Of a stretch of DNA of 64,000 nucleotides, positions 15,376-28,800 are shown in pieces. Both the position numbers and the translations under genes were made by a program. Under the pieces are notes generated by a model. The model saw only the letters and a program-made list of their open reading frames with translations. It was not told the DNA's origin and searched no databases. Location of the stretch: positions 6,196,001 to 6,260,000 of the forward strand of contig NC_135556.1 of the NCBI RefSeq assembly GCF_964340395.1, written 5' to 3'. Positions within the stretch are counted from its first letter, which is position 1. Each line of letters opens with the position of its first letter. Origin of the DNA: Glandiceps talaboti (lineage: Eukaryota > Hemichordata > Enteropneusta > Spengelidae).

Positions 15376-15929
15376 ATAATGTGACATAATATGTTATGAT
15401 TAGGAAAGAATGCATAACTCCATATTAAATTGCTATATAAAAGAATCATAACTTATCAATTGTGATATTAGAATATATTATACAGTGATTCACTGATGTT
15501 GAAGTGTTACGGGGAAAAAAACTTTTGAGGATATTTATCAAACTTGAGTGGAGTGAGAAAGTAGGATTGTTTTAAAAAAGTGGTAGAGAAATACAAACAC
15601 TGATAGAATATGCTTAATCTTAATATTTAGACATGTAGAAATAGAGTGCCTAAGGTTATGAACATTGTTTAGGTAAGTATCATATTTTAAACATACACTT
15701 ACTATAATTAAATAGCCCGAGGATGTTTCCAGAATTTAGCTAAGACTGCTGCCAAGCTTAGGACATTAGACAACATAATATCATTAATGCAAAACTGTTT
15801 GAGGCGATACAAAATATAATTGGTATATTGTTAAAGTATAGTTATACCTGGGGATATGATAAACATTGATGAGGGATGCTATTTCTTTCATGATGTTCCT
15901 AGAAAAGACACTTGGGAATAGTTGGAAAG

Positions 15930-15981
15930 TCACTAACTCTTTTAAAAATTAATGTATATAATGCATTTTTTCATGTTAAAA

Positions 15982-16013
<32 letters not shown>

Positions 16014-16089
16014 TATTATTATTATTATTATTATGAAGTTGGTAACTCTTTTAAAAATTATATTATAATAATATTTGTTCATGTTAAAA

Positions 16090-16124
<35 letters not shown>

Positions 16125-16225
16125 TATCATCATCATTATTATTATTATTATGAAGTTGCTAACTCTTTTAAGAATTATATAATATTTTTTCATGTTAAAA
16201 TTCATCATCATCATCATCATCTTCC
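15930..16225 (+). repeat. Three composite units: unique lead plus (ATC)n(ATT)n
   Basis: Each unit of about 110 bp has AACTCTTTTAAAAATTA, then TTCATGTTAAAATTC, then (ATC)n followed by (ATT)n and GAAGTTG. The lead recurs at about 15932, 16040 and 16155; the third copy lacks the (ATT)n end. A 145-codon ORF of His and Tyr runs is a product of the repeat. Confidence 0.93.
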
Positions 16226-16869
16226 TCTTCATTTCCATCATCATGGCTCTGTGTGTCTTGTCAGCTGCAATTTCTCAGCGTTCAACTTATCCTGTCCAAA
16301 TTGTATTAAGTGTATTCACATACAGTCACAGTGCCTGTATTGTGTCTAGGCCAATGCTATTTATTGTGAAGAGGCAGGGTCACCTTGTCCTTGACATTTC
16401 AGGATAAATATCAAAGGAAAAGCTTTTTTCGTGTAATACCAGGCAAGTTTATGAAATGGAAATGTACTCTTGGCTACTTACACTATGTTCACGCTAGTAG
16501 GATTCATTTATTTAATAGCAGGGATGTATAAAACATCCCTGGTATTAGCTACAACATGCAGAAATTAAACTAAACTAAAAGGAATATGGAGGTCTTGTTT
16601 ATTTGACTTTGTATTTTATTGTGTATGTTCACAACTTGCATTGACTTTAGGTGTTGGAATCAAGAAGAATTTGTGTATATCAATAGTGCGATGTCAAAAT
16701 AATATTGTGGAATATGACTTTGTAATGACAGATTTATTTACTATGACATGGTAAATAACATTACATTAAATTACATTACATCACACTTGCATTACAGTGT
16801 AATCTGTTAAAGAGTATCATTTTGAATGTATATATTAAAGAAATTTGGTGTACACATTTAAGAACTTTA

Positions 16870-16928
16870 TCTAAAATTGTATGGTATGTCATGTAATGAT
16901 CTAAAATTGTATGGTATGTCATGTAATT
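16870..16928 (+). repeat. Tandem duplication of a 30-bp unit
   Basis: Two adjacent copies of ATCTAAAATTGTATGGTATG plus TCATGTAAT, apparently identical over about 29 bp. Confidence 0.9.
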
Positions 16929-19900
16929 ATTATTTCATGTTTTTATTCATACAGACGTAACAATGAAGCTATTTCCTCTATTATTTGTACATTGAATTTT
17001 TTGGGGGGATTATCTAAAAAAAAGTAATTGTTATAATACAATTGATAATCGATACTGCATAACCCCCCCCCCCCCATTAAATATGATAAGGAAAAATTCT
17101 GATAAATGAGGTCGTCCCCACTTTTATGTTTAGCTTTAATTTGTTGGAAGCAGAGACTTGAAATGTGTAATCAAATCATAGTCACCAATCTGTAAAAGAC
17201 TAAATATCAGTAATCAATATCCACCACCTGTTTCAATGGATACTTGTAATGTACATGATTACAAAACCAACGGCAAACTGTGAGTAGGATTCGTTTCACA
17301 CAATGTCTATATTCTAATAAAATGTAATATTCCACTTATTATCGATCGGTGTTCGTGCTTTGAAAAAGTATCAATTGCTAGCAAAGATAGCAGATACAAT
17401 CTGCAAATGTAGGAATGAATTAATTCCTGTGTTGTGTTACTTTTAGTCATATCTTCAAATAGAATCCTGTTTTTAGTAGACATACTGCAGCTGCTTCAAC
17501 ACTGTGCACCAGTTTGTTTTCACTATGTCTGATAATTTGTGAATGAAAATACTATTATCACCACTGCAAAATATTTATGTTTGTCTAATTACATTGTATA
17601 AATATATAAATGACAGGAATAAAAACATGATGTATTTGCATTGACGGTACTAAAAACATGATGTATTTGTATGTCAACAGGAAGTTGTTTACTTTGATCA
17701 AAAGAACAACAATCGTCTGGGAAACTAAATTAACAGTAAATGTTGAAAAAACATCAGGTTTGTAACTTGGGAAATCACAATATAAATTAACAGTGGATGT
17801 TAAACAAATATTGGGTTTTGTAACTCTGGGAATCATGATATCGATAGGTGTGTTTCTTGAATATACATGTAGATGATAGGCCAGGCTCGGCAGGCAAGGT
17901 TAGAAATACATGTATAAGCAATGATGGTAGACATGTGGTATAATATGATGTGTGTGTGTCTATATATATAATATATATATATAAACATATATCACCTACA
18001 TTACTCTATACAGGATATGAATAAAATGAATATATCATTACATAAATCGCTAATGTACTGATGTTCATTGTTTTGTCAGGGTTTCAGGCTCCTTTTAAAC
18101 AGAAATGCAGTCTATAAAAGTCTGTACAATTACATTTCTTGTTTGTTAAATGGTCACCTGGTGTGTATATTCATTTTGTTACATTGTCTTGTAAAGTTGA
18201 GAAAATATTACATATTAAAATGACATTTTGTGTGAACCCATGCAAACTTCATGTTTTTCTCTGTAGCTTCAAAGTATAATTTGATGGCGTTTACACTACA
18301 TGATATCAGTTGAATAATTTATCTCAAACCACAAAATCCTGACTGTTCATAAACAATGTCTGGAAACTTAAACTGCTGATATTTTTTACTGCAAAGGTTC
18401 CTGAACAAAAAAACAACAACTTCTAGCCTATTTCACCAACAAACGTTTTGAGAGATAATAATAAATGGTTTGGTGTTTTCAATAATGAATCAGGAAGAAT
18501 GATTGTCTGGTTTTGTGAACTCTTGGATATTTTTTTTATAAAATTGAAAATTGTGTCCTTTTGAAATGACTTCCAAATACATGATATGATATCAAATAGG
18601 TAATGTTCACAAGCCAATTGTTTTTCTGCAAGATACGGTTTATAATTTCATTTTTTAATACCATGATGGATATGAGGGTAATGAAAAAATTATTAGTCTG
18701 TTGGCATTTGAAGATTTTTATATTTTGACAATAAAATTGTAATAATTATATTAAAACACATTACACTACTTGAACAAGAAACAATTTAAAAAGTGATACA
18801 AGTTGAGTTTATTAGAAAAACTTTGATGAAAACTATCATTAATGTGCATGCCTTCAGTGGCAAAAGATATAGGTTTTATTCTGCCCAGCAAAAATCTGAA
18901 ACCCTTTGTACTCTGTAACTCAGTATCGGGTTTTGAAGAAAAGGTGTAACAATTAGCTCTTTATTTTTTTTCCATTCTTCTTTTTTTTAATTAAGATTTT
19001 GTAATTTGCATACAAAAGTTCAATTCATTTACATACAAGGTAGTGTCACAAAAGTCTTTGTTAGTGTTTGTACAGTAAAGTACTACTGTCCTGCATATAA
19101 CTTGACTACATTCCAAGTCACCACCAAACTGTTGATACATAAGAAAAATATGTGTTCATTTTTATTAAAAACTAATGGCAACATGATTTGCAAAGAAATT
19201 ATGTTTTTTTTTAGTAATTTCAAGTATTTTAAATGGATTCCCCATATTTATAGACCAAGTCATATAAACCATTTGTGCACATAAATGACTTTCTGGTGAG
19301 AATCAACTGAGAAAAGTTTAGATATATCTTTGTGGTCTTCTGAAGTATTGTTTCACGTATTAATATGTTGTGTATAATATAAAATATGTTGACAACCAGA
19401 CTCTAGCACATGTTCACATTCTAAATTTCTTATTAAATGTGATATTATGTGTTTTGTAAATTCCATTCCTGATCTACCATATGCTCACAAAGACAAATAT
19501 TAAAGTTTAGCATTAAAAGGCAAAAGCTATGCATTTGTGGATGTAATTTTCACCCACACCTTCAAAGGTACTTTGTCGTATTCTACTATACAAATCAAAG
19601 TTAACCACCACTTCTTATTTGCAGAATTCAAATCTGATATTCGGGCATAATGTCATTTATAAAGATGATGTAATTTAATAAGTTGAAGAAACCACTATTT
19701 ATATAATACACCATCAACTGTTCTAACAATGCCTGAAGACAATTTTGTATCGCCATTGAAAGCACCCACAGATATTTACTTAGAATGTCTTAATCAAAGG
19801 TTTTGTATTACCTAAAGTATATTTCATGCGAGGGAATTTGATGCAAACTAAGCTTGTGCCGCTGTAATGAAAATGCTTGTATTTGTTGTTAACTTGATCA

Positions 19901-20653
19901 CTAAGTAATAACAGAATGGTGTACAATGTACTGAACAACTACAATACTATAAGTTGCCATGGAATACAAAATACCAAAAGAACTTTATTGCTGCCAGTTC
20001 CAATCACATAATACCTTAGAATGCCTCTAACATCATAAAACACATAGCAAATGAGACATAAAACACAGTGACTGTCTTTTTACAGTTGTTATGAAACTAT
20101 ACATCTTGATCATCGGAGCAGGTGGGAATATCAGTATTCAGGATGAATTTGATAAACAAATTACTTGCTTCATTTTCTATGTCACTATGTGCATATTTCA
20201 GGAAATTTACAACACCATCTTGCTCATTTCTGATATGGGTCTCTTAAATATTTATGTGTGTAGGAAATTTTGCCGATATTCAGAACGAAAACTTACCAGT
20301 AGATTCAAGGTTTAATATTAATGATGAACATTGGACATTTTTAATTATTTCTTCAACTTTCAGGGTATTCGTAGTATTTTTTTCTTGAAGTGCAATAGTT
20401 TTATGCCTTGGAGATTTTATTGATGTTTCATTTCCTATATGATATTTATTATACAATGACATGAGAACACTACTGTACCATAGTATTGCCGATAGTGATC
20501 GACAGTCATAACTCTTTGCCCTGTTTGTGATAAACCCAGTCAAGCAATATATTGGTTGGTTATGTCATAAAAACGAATATAAAAAAGTAGAAAAAAGCCA
20601 CTAAATATGTGTTAGATGTGCTTAGTATTTAACTATATCATAAATAATGTCTC
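16929..20653. other. No gene supported
   Basis: AT-rich noncoding sequence with a run of 13 C (17063-17075) and an imperfect TA-rich palindrome near 17960-17985. No exon recognised. Confidence 0.55.
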
Positions 20654-20735
20654 ACAGTATGTGTCTTTTGTCAATTTTTCCTCCCTGGAGGCAATTTTGA
20701 CAGACTCTTACATCAGAAGTTTGGTGAAGCAGAGA
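20654..20735 (+). repeat. 82-bp block, copy 1 (exon-like)
   Basis: This block matches 22204-22285 with one mismatch while the flanks differ. Preceded by cacag and followed by gtacaa, bases 20658-20735 would be a 26-codon phase-0 exon, YVSFVNFSSLEAILTDSYIR plus SLVKQR. The block also forms an imperfect hairpin (TGTCAA...CCTCC / GGAGG...TTGACA). Function unknown. Confidence 0.6.
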
Positions 20736-21122
20736 GTACAAAATGTAGTAATAGTGATAAATAGTAAGTCCTGGACGTCTAGTTAATGAAACTTTATGTA
20801 ATAAGAATGTTGGAGAGAAGTTTCAAAGTTATTTCGTACTCACCAATATGTAGGCAGTGATGGAGACATACATTGGTTTCCAATTCAATATTTGGAATGT
20901 GTTGTTAGTGTTCTTAGTGTGAAGGTTTTGAGTTTGGTACATAGCAGAAATGATAATGGTAATTCAGCTCCATACCACTTCAATGGGTAAAACTTTTAGG
21001 GCAAAACTTTGCTGTTTTATCTGAGAAGGCAAAGCTGAGGACAAAATAGCTGGTGTTTGCTGTAAAGTGCCCAATCCAATAGACTTGACTAATGACTATA
21101 TATCCATCATTAGCCTTTAATT

Positions 21123-21293
21123 CAGTGTGCCCTCTAAGCCAATTTGATATGCCACTGATGCACACAATTCCAAGTGATGCACCAAAATTTGGTGCTCCCC
21201 TATCTCTTACTGTGTGGTGACTCACAAGAAATGCCAGTTTTTCTCATTTTGACTCACAGCAACACAATTTGGCCATGATTAGAGGGCACACTG
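21123..21293. mobile_element. MITE-like element with CAGTG termini (hAT-like)
   Basis: A 171-bp segment bounded by inverted repeats CAGTGTGCCCTCTAAGC and its near-complement GATTAGAGGGCACACTG. CAGTG ends followed by a CCCTCTAA motif are typical of hAT-family short elements. No open reading frame for a transposase. I could not see a clean 8-bp target duplication. An internal palindrome CACCAAAATTTGGTG sits at 21180-21194. Confidence 0.65.
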
Positions 21294-21675
21294 ATTAACT
21301 TTAACCACTATGCAATGACGCAATTTGTAAGTACATGTAATGTTTGTTTCGTTCCTAAACGTGATAACTAGGTACAAATGTACAAAGAGGTACAGGAGTG
21401 TTGGATAACAGTACTGCACAAAAAACTACAGGGAAAAGCCTGTATCCTCATCAAATTTGCTGTATAACTTTGTTCTAGTACATCTCCTCACCAGTTCAAT
21501 GGATGTAACAACACTTTTGGGGAACCCAATCATTAGTTTGTCTGAAAAACGTGGCATGGAGGCATACTATAACTATTTAGTTTTATCGTACACCAAGAGT
21601 GCTTGCATGTCCATTCTTTAACCCATGAAGACTTGTAGCAAAATTACTGGATAAGCAATCCAATGATGTATAATA

Positions 21676-22018
21676 ATAATGTAGGTTTTTAAATAGCACT
21701 TCTGTGCTCAAAGCGCTTTACAATTATTACCCCTGGCATGGATCTACAGCGGCACAACAGCCCTTTACTTCCTCAATTCCCTGGAAAGCATGCAATCCAT
21801 TGCAGCCTCTATAAGCTAGCACATAAGATTAAAGCATTCTCATTGCAACCTCTATCCTACCAGGTCCCCAATTATACAGCCGGGTTGAGTGAAGCACTGC
21901 CATGATTCAAATCTTGCCTGAGGATTTTAGCCATTTAGGAACAAATGGCAGTGACAGGGTTCAAACCTGCAACATGCAGATTCCAAACCAGCCACTCTAA
22001 CCATACCTCTACAGTGAT
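21676..22018 (-). mobile_element. tRNA-derived SINE, copy 1
   Basis: Read on the minus strand it begins with a tRNA-like head (GGTTAGAGTGG and B box GGTTTGAACCC) and runs through GATAGAGGTTGCAATG to GCGCTTTGAGCACAG and an (ATT)-like end. It aligns along its whole length with the plus-strand copy at 31546-31862. Confidence 0.8.
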
Positions 22019-22203
22019 GTAGCCATGCAGTGTTTTTCATGGAAACAACAAATACTAAAATGTCATTCATTGAAAGTATTTATATTATGTATCACATGAG
22101 ATACATTATATTATATGTATTTGACGGATCCCAGAGTTGTACAGTTCTCACGTGATCCCATTCAGGCACTTTCAGATAAACCCACTTACTGGCCAAAATA
22201 TAG

Positions 22204-22285
22204 ACAGTGTGTGTCTTTTGTCAATTTTTCCTCCCTGGAGGCAATTTTGACAGACTCTTACATCAGAAGTTTGGTGAAGCAGAGA
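22204..22285 (+). repeat. 82-bp block, copy 2
   Basis: Second copy, exactly 1,550 bp after the first, with the same open frame but no GT donor after it (AGACTAAA). It lies within a 64-codon ORF (22115-22309). Identity far above that of the flanks suggests a recent duplication, a mobile fragment or constraint. Confidence 0.6.
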
Positions 22286-23563
22286 CTAAAAATAATGATA
22301 AATAAATAACTGCCATAAATAGTACAAAAAATTAATGTAGAGTGAGTGACAGGTATGTTGAGAATTAAAAAAAAATTAAAGATTAAAAAAATCACATTAG
22401 ACACTTTAGACAAAAATGTCCTTTCTTTTCTTGGCCGTAGCTCTATGGCCCACACACTCTCACCGAGTTTTATCACCCACACACTCACACTCCCTTAGTC
22501 TGTCATTTCCATCACATAACATTTGTCCATGAAACCAATATGACAGAAAATATTCACAATTTCATACTGCATTAGTTTCAGACAAAACTTTATGAATTAT
22601 TTGCAGCAAAGAAAGTGACATGAATCTTTAATACACTAAAAATAGAGTTTAAATTTTAAGCATGATGCATGCATGCTGTGTGGCAAAAAATATTTTGTGT
22701 ACATCATTGTCATACTAGTCAATTAAATATTTCCTGAAATCAATGAGTAAAATTTTATTTTAATATTTTGAGAAAAGCGAATCAAGAAAGGTCTCTGATA
22801 TGGCCTTGGTAAATGTTTGAATTACCAAAATGGAGTAGCAGTGCGAGTCTACCTGTATACTGATCCATTTAATATGTGATGAAATATTTATCTATACCAA
22901 TGTACTCTGAATGCAAGAGAAAGATGATCAGATTGCAAACTGTGGAATATTGAATATTAATGAGTTAGACTCAATGACAAAGTTCTCTTTTGCTGTTTTT
23001 CAACCTAATATCGCTCTTTGTAGCTAATGCGTAGCAATCTGTCAGATACATGATGACCTTTAAACTCTAACCCTTGACCTTTAACACAAAATATTTTGAC
23101 TTTGAAACAATGTATAAATTTGAAGTCAGAATCATATTTTTTCTTCCCCTTAAAACTGTCTAGTCTGTGTATGCATCTCCAAAGTCTCTTTTTTTTCTAA
23201 AAGTTTTTATTTATTTAATTTTATGTGAAAAGTTCATATAAAATTAACCAATGAATAAAGAGAATGTAATGAAAAAGTTCATGCTTATCTTAAACAGGTA
23301 TAAACTATAAAATGTCTAAAAAAAACTAGGATAAAGTGAAATCAGTTTTCTACAAAAAAAACACAAAAAAGTTTGCAATTGATGTAACATGTAAGGCATC
23401 AAAAGTTTAAGCATAAAAATTGCAATATCATATCATCTGCCAATGTCGTATCTTATATATTGCCACAAAATACTCTCATAATATCAGGATTTAGTAATAA
23501 AACCCATCATTATCCCGGATTAGGGATTAATATGGTAAACCTATGGTAGATGAGTCACAATAG

Positions 23564-23757
23564 GAGTTTTCTGGCTCATGTTACGTTAAGCCTAATCCAC
23601 TATTGGGATCAAAAACTATTCGAGTTTTCTGGCCCATGTAACATGTTACATTAAACCTAATCCACTATTGGGATCAAAAACTATTCGAGTTTTGTGGCTC
23701 ATGTTACGTTAAGCCTAATCCACTATTGGGATCAAAAACTATAGAACTTTGTGGCTA
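23564..23757 (+). repeat. 58-bp tandem repeat, three copies
   Basis: Unit starts at 23564, 23622 and 23687: GAGTTTTCTGGCTCATGTTA then CCTAATCCACTATTGGGATC and AAAAACTATTC. Copy 2 carries a 7-bp insertion that duplicates its ACATGT segment. Copy 3 ends degenerate. Confidence 0.92.
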
Positions 23758-26700
23758 TAGCAAACTTTTCAGATATCCTTTATCAGAAAAAAATTGGTAT
23801 TTTGGTTCCATAATGACAGCAAATCACTGTAGCTGGTACATATTAAATATTGTCTTGATTACTGAAGCATAAAATTTGTTTCCGCTCAACAGTCATTTAA
23901 CAATACAAAATGTGAAAGCTGTAACAGTAATATATACCATATGGTTCCATCCCATAAACTCATTCCATGATGAATGTAGCATGCATTGAAATTCCACCGC
24001 ATCATCAGTTATTCAATTTTCGTAGTCAATATTTGAAAGGGTATAGATGATAATGATATATATCCAACAGCTAATAAATGTGTTGATTTTTAATTCCATA
24101 TTGCCTAAATGGATAATACATGACTAGATAAAATGACTCCAGCAAGTACAAATTTTAAAAGCTATATATTTTTTCTGATAAGATTGGTAGATATAATTTA
24201 TAACTTCTTTTCAGTCAAATGAATTTAATTTTAAACAGCCATAAAGTGCAAGTTACTGTCAATGTTCCTTTTGTGACACAGATTGGAAAATATTGATATT
24301 AATCGGGCACTGATGTGGAAAGAAATAGTAGGTCATATCTAATTTCCGATTTTATTTTTCTTCTGGAAATTTGTACAAAATAGTATGACAAATATTGTAT
24401 GATTGAAAGAAATTATTTCGTCATGTGCAACAACATCGGTATTATTACTGCACTGAAGTGGATGGCAAAATACCAAGCCCGATTTCAAGTTAATTTGTTT
24501 GTGTGAAACATTTTGTAAAGAATTGCTTCCTATGTTTTCTGCAAAACAAGATGTAGGAAAATCGTGCAAACCCATCATCGATATCGATGGAATATCTCCT
24601 ACTGTGTGTCACATTCATTCAACAAAGTTATAATCATTCACTATTCACACTGTTTTGCCGAGATGTCTATATATAAAAACTGGCATGCTTTGAAATTGGA
24701 CATAAAATGTTTAACAGTTTTGGAAGCGAGGAAATCAGACTGACACGTCCGATGACGTATATATATCAGGAGTTGTGACATGTTTGTGAACGTACCTGGG
24801 AAGCTGCTTTAATCTGGGAAAATTGTCACTGGAAGCATTGCAGTTGCTAAATATAAATGATTGCATGTATGCAAAGACAGGGCTGTGATTTTTTTCTCAC
24901 TTCACTTTATCCTTATAATTTATCCATTATCTGTGCAAACCTTTAATTAACTTACCTTACTAATCTAAGCAATGCACTTGAGAGTTCCCCACCACGCAGT
25001 CATGCAATGAATGAGCAGTTTTCTTCAACACTCTCGGGGCAGTTGAATGTTCAGATTTTCCCTGCAGTCAGCAATGTGTACAGCATAGTGCATCAGCTCT
25101 GTGGCTCAGTCCAGGAATGCAATGACTTGTCTGTGTTCAATTTTTTTTCTGCAAAGTGAGTGGGAGTGGCTAACTGTACAGGCAAAAGTTGTGACTGAAC
25201 GGAAGTATGCTATTTAGATGATTCAAAAATGTTTTGGCTCAGGTTACACAATGTACAGTATCTAGCAGACAAAAAGTAAAGCATTTTCTGAGTGTTGTTT
25301 AATACTGTCCGTGTGTTATTTCATCCAATCCATCAAACATATTACATTACATGCATTGGCACCATCTGCATCCAAGACTGAATTCTCTCTTATCAGGTTG
25401 TGATTATGAGAGCCTTTCACAGTATTTCTATCTATTACCAACCTCTCACAATTGACCAGGAACAGCCAATTATCCTGGGTTAAGTGATGTCAGGATAGGG
25501 TATTGTTGCCGCTATGAATAGTTCACAATGTAAAAACTATGTCACAGGTGTTTGTGTCTTTTGTTACTGTACATACAAAGTCATCCAACCCCTCATATTC
25601 AAAAGCACTCATATTTGTCACCCAGCTCAAATCATTATTACAACAATTGAAACAAGTTTTCACAACTGCAAAGGATGATAAGGAAATGTATAATTAATGT
25701 TTGCTAGCATATGTAATCATAATAGTTAGCCTGTGAGCAGAATGTGAAAATTTCCCAACTGGCTGTGATAAGGCCTAACAAAAAAAATTATACTCAATTT
25801 TACAGTTGGTGGGGTGGGGTGGGTAGATTTTTCATTTTATTTTTATTATATATATTTTTTTCATATCTGAGTGTCTAGTTCAGGTAGTTATGTTTTCCGT
25901 TGTTTTCCATATGGTCTCTGTGCTACTGGTTTCTTCTCTTCAGATGTACAGCCATTACAGATTGGAAGAACAGTTTATATTGTCTTTTTAAGTTGATGTC
26001 AGTTTTCACATCCACTATTTCTCGCGAGACTCCTCAATTTTTGGGATTTGATTATTTTTTTCTTGAATACATTAAAAATAGTTTAGGGTCGGCATGAAAA
26101 ACTAGGTAGGGTCGGGTAACTGGCACCAAACAATTTTTTTTATTAGGCCTAACCAGAATGCTAATAGTAACATTTATGTTTGCTACAGTGCTTAGATGTA
26201 GGTCATTTGATTTGGCATGAGTAATGTCCATATTTGATATTATTGAAGTTGACAGTCTGTAATTTGAGCGAACAGTAAAGGTAGATATTAACCAATTACC
26301 TTATAAGTTATTAAATACATAACTATAATTAGGATAAAACCCATAATGATTATTTATTGATCAGTGATTCTAAATAATGAAACAAGGGAGACACATTTAG
26401 AAAACACGTCATTATCTAATGGATTTTTCATTGTGTTGTGAAATTTTACAGTATTGACACATTTCATTTAAACTTTTAATTTTTAAATTAGATTAAAAGT
26501 GAGATATACAAAAAATGTGTGATGTTCATTATTAATGTCGTAATCTAGCATATATCACAATTTTTTCATTATGATTTGATATTCAAATTGTTTATTGAGA
26601 ATGTCGGTCACTGTATCTAGCTATTAGTGTGTATTTTTGCCTTGGTAATTATAACCATTACAAGTTAAAAAACATAGCGTACATTTTTGAGGTGCAAAGA

Positions 26701-27411
26701 TAACCCAATACAATGTTACCTTTTTTTTATTGTGTTTCGTTTGATTTTATGATGCAATTTACCTATGAATTTTTTTTGAGGTGCAAAAGACATGCACACA
26801 TCTTTTTAGTGTATTCCCTTTGACTTCTTGACACCAACCAATAAAAGTGACAAGCGTAGTATGTTATGAGAGGTGCAAAGGTAACACATCATTGCAATAG
26901 ACATTGGCACATTTTTTGATTATGTGTGAGTGTGTGCTCAGATCAAATACAAATTATACTTGTCATTCATAGATACTGGTCTCTGTACAATGTCATGACA
27001 AGATACAATGCAATGCAAACAAAATCAATTCTAGTGTCTACCCTCATTGTTAACAGGTGTAACCTGTTGTAGTGGTCTATTTAAAGCCAAATTGAAAATC
27101 AACCAATTTCACGCATTTTTCGGACTGCTATTGAGAGTTTAGTTACTTTCACTATTCAAATACAAAATCATGCATCATACTGCACATAACACCGTAATTG
27201 TTAAACTCCTATCAAAAAGATCGTATTTGGTTTATGTTGGTCTGTTATCAAATTACCTTTATTTAGAATTATATGTAACACAAGGAAAATTCAACTTCAA
27301 GTATATTTTCGAATATCACAAGGGGGTTTCCTTCTCAGAATATTCAAATTAACTATGACACTTTCAAGGTCAATATCACAAGTATGCAATTACCTGAATG
27401 TCAGAAATAAG

Positions 27412-27443
27412 ATGGATGGATAGATGGATGGATGGATGGATGG
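27412..27443 (+). repeat. (GATG)n microsatellite
   Basis: About seven to eight GATG units with one GATA interruption. Confidence 0.95.
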
Positions 27444-27891
27444 AGATATATAAACATGCAATTGCATATATCACTGACTAACATGTTAAGAACAATGTTC
27501 TCTTGTATTTTACGAAACTTAGATTGATACATGTACAGATACTTAGACAACTGATCATGTACAACTTTTTTGGAAGACTTTATTGATTATGATTAAAATA
27601 GACATGGGTATTGAGTTGATTCAGCATTTGAACCATGTACTGTAAACATGTTTATTATGATGCTAAAAATTGTTAGCTGACTGACACTTTTCACACTTCT
27701 GCTCTACTTACTTTGGCAGAGAAAACAGTTTGACTACAATGTACAATGTCATAATTTGTTTAAAGAAATCTATCTTTATTACCTGTAATTCCTCTCAAGT
27801 AACTCATTTGCAGTAGATTAATTTATATCAAAGTTTATTTGCATAAACTATGCCACAGGCCTTTTTTTAAACAACATTTTGAAGTAAATTA

Positions 27892-28115
27892 TTTTAACCC
27901 AGCTGGTTTTATACAAAGTGATTGACTGGTCGGTTTTATACAAAGTAAACATAATTGATTTTAACTGCTCGGTTTTTATACAAAGTGATTTATTTTAACC
28001 AGTTGGTTTTAAAAAAGTGATTGATTTTATTACTTGTGATCGGTTTTATGCAAATTGATTGGTCGGGTTTATACTATTTGAATTATTTTAATTGGTCAGT
28101 TTTTATACTTAGTGC
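27892..28115 (+). repeat. Degenerate tandem repeat of about 40 bp
   Basis: Five to six diverged units around GGTTTTATACAAAGTGATTG and ATTTTAAC(C/T)(A/G)G. Spacing is irregular. No coding potential. Confidence 0.8.
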
Positions 28116-28496
28116 TGATTTTTCCCCTGTGTGTGTGCTGTTATTTTCTCTCCTCATTTATTTATTTTAACTTCAGTCTGTACAATGTGCTGATCGAGAC
28201 ACATTGTGTAGCTTGTTTTTACAAGAAGTAACTAAAATAAGTTACCTAATGAAAGGGATTCCATTCTCGCATTGATTTATTTTGGTGCATACAAGGTTCG
28301 AGCTACATTTTTGTAAATGACTAAGTTTAGAGTCAACAGATACTTACATTTAAAGTAGATTATTTTATATCTAAAGTTTATTTACATAAACTATGCTACA
28401 GGCCATTCGTTACATTTCTAAATCTCTAAGCTATACAGGTTCAAAGGTCTCTTAAATTAATTTAAATTTGTACACAACACATTGCAAAACACTTAA

Positions 28497-28800
28497 TATG
28501 TATGTATGTATGCATGTACGTACGTACGTACGTACGTACGTACGTACATACATACCGGGGTATGTATGTGTGTATGTATGTATGTTCATGTATGTGTGTA
28601 TGCATGTATGTGTGTGTACTAATGTATGTATGCATGTATGTATGATTATACATGTATGTACCGTATGTATGTATGTATGTATGTATGTATGTATGCATTA
28701 ATACATACATGCATGCACATAATGTATTTACATGTATGTATAGTAGTATTATACATACATGTACGTACGTATGTATGTATTTACATGTATGTGTGTTTAA
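28497..28800. repeat. (ATGT)n / (ACGT)n microsatellite
   Basis: Tetranucleotide tract with a self-complementary core of (ACGT)n at about 28516-28546 flanked by TATG on one side and CATA on the other, then interrupted (TATG)n. ORFs of Tyr/Val/Cys/Met or Thr/His repeats are artefacts. It ends 130 bp before the first TBC1D19-like exon. Confidence 0.96.

Larger units (their letters stand above)
22295..27891. other. No gene supported; short tandem repeats only
   Basis: AT-rich noncoding sequence containing a 58-bp triple repeat (23564-23757) and a (GATG)n tract (27412-27443). At 26080-26125 a GTCGG-rich phrase (TAGGGTCGG twice) looks like a fragment of a dispersed repeat. ORFs up to 79 codons are unrecognised. 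Confidence 0.55.

Noticed and set aside
15912-16349. 145-codon ORF with poly-His and poly-Tyr
   Set aside because: It is the translation of (ATC)n and (ATT)n; the repeated lead is not read in one consistent frame, so there is no sign of selection on protein.
20091-20315. Possible exon after ttttacag at 20088
   Set aside because: The reading (MKLYILIIGAG) stops making sense within a few codons, has no conserved donor and does not fit TBC1D19.
20980-21225. 81-codon minus ORF
   Set aside because: It overlaps the left half of the CAGTG-ended MITE-like element and has no recognisable protein content.
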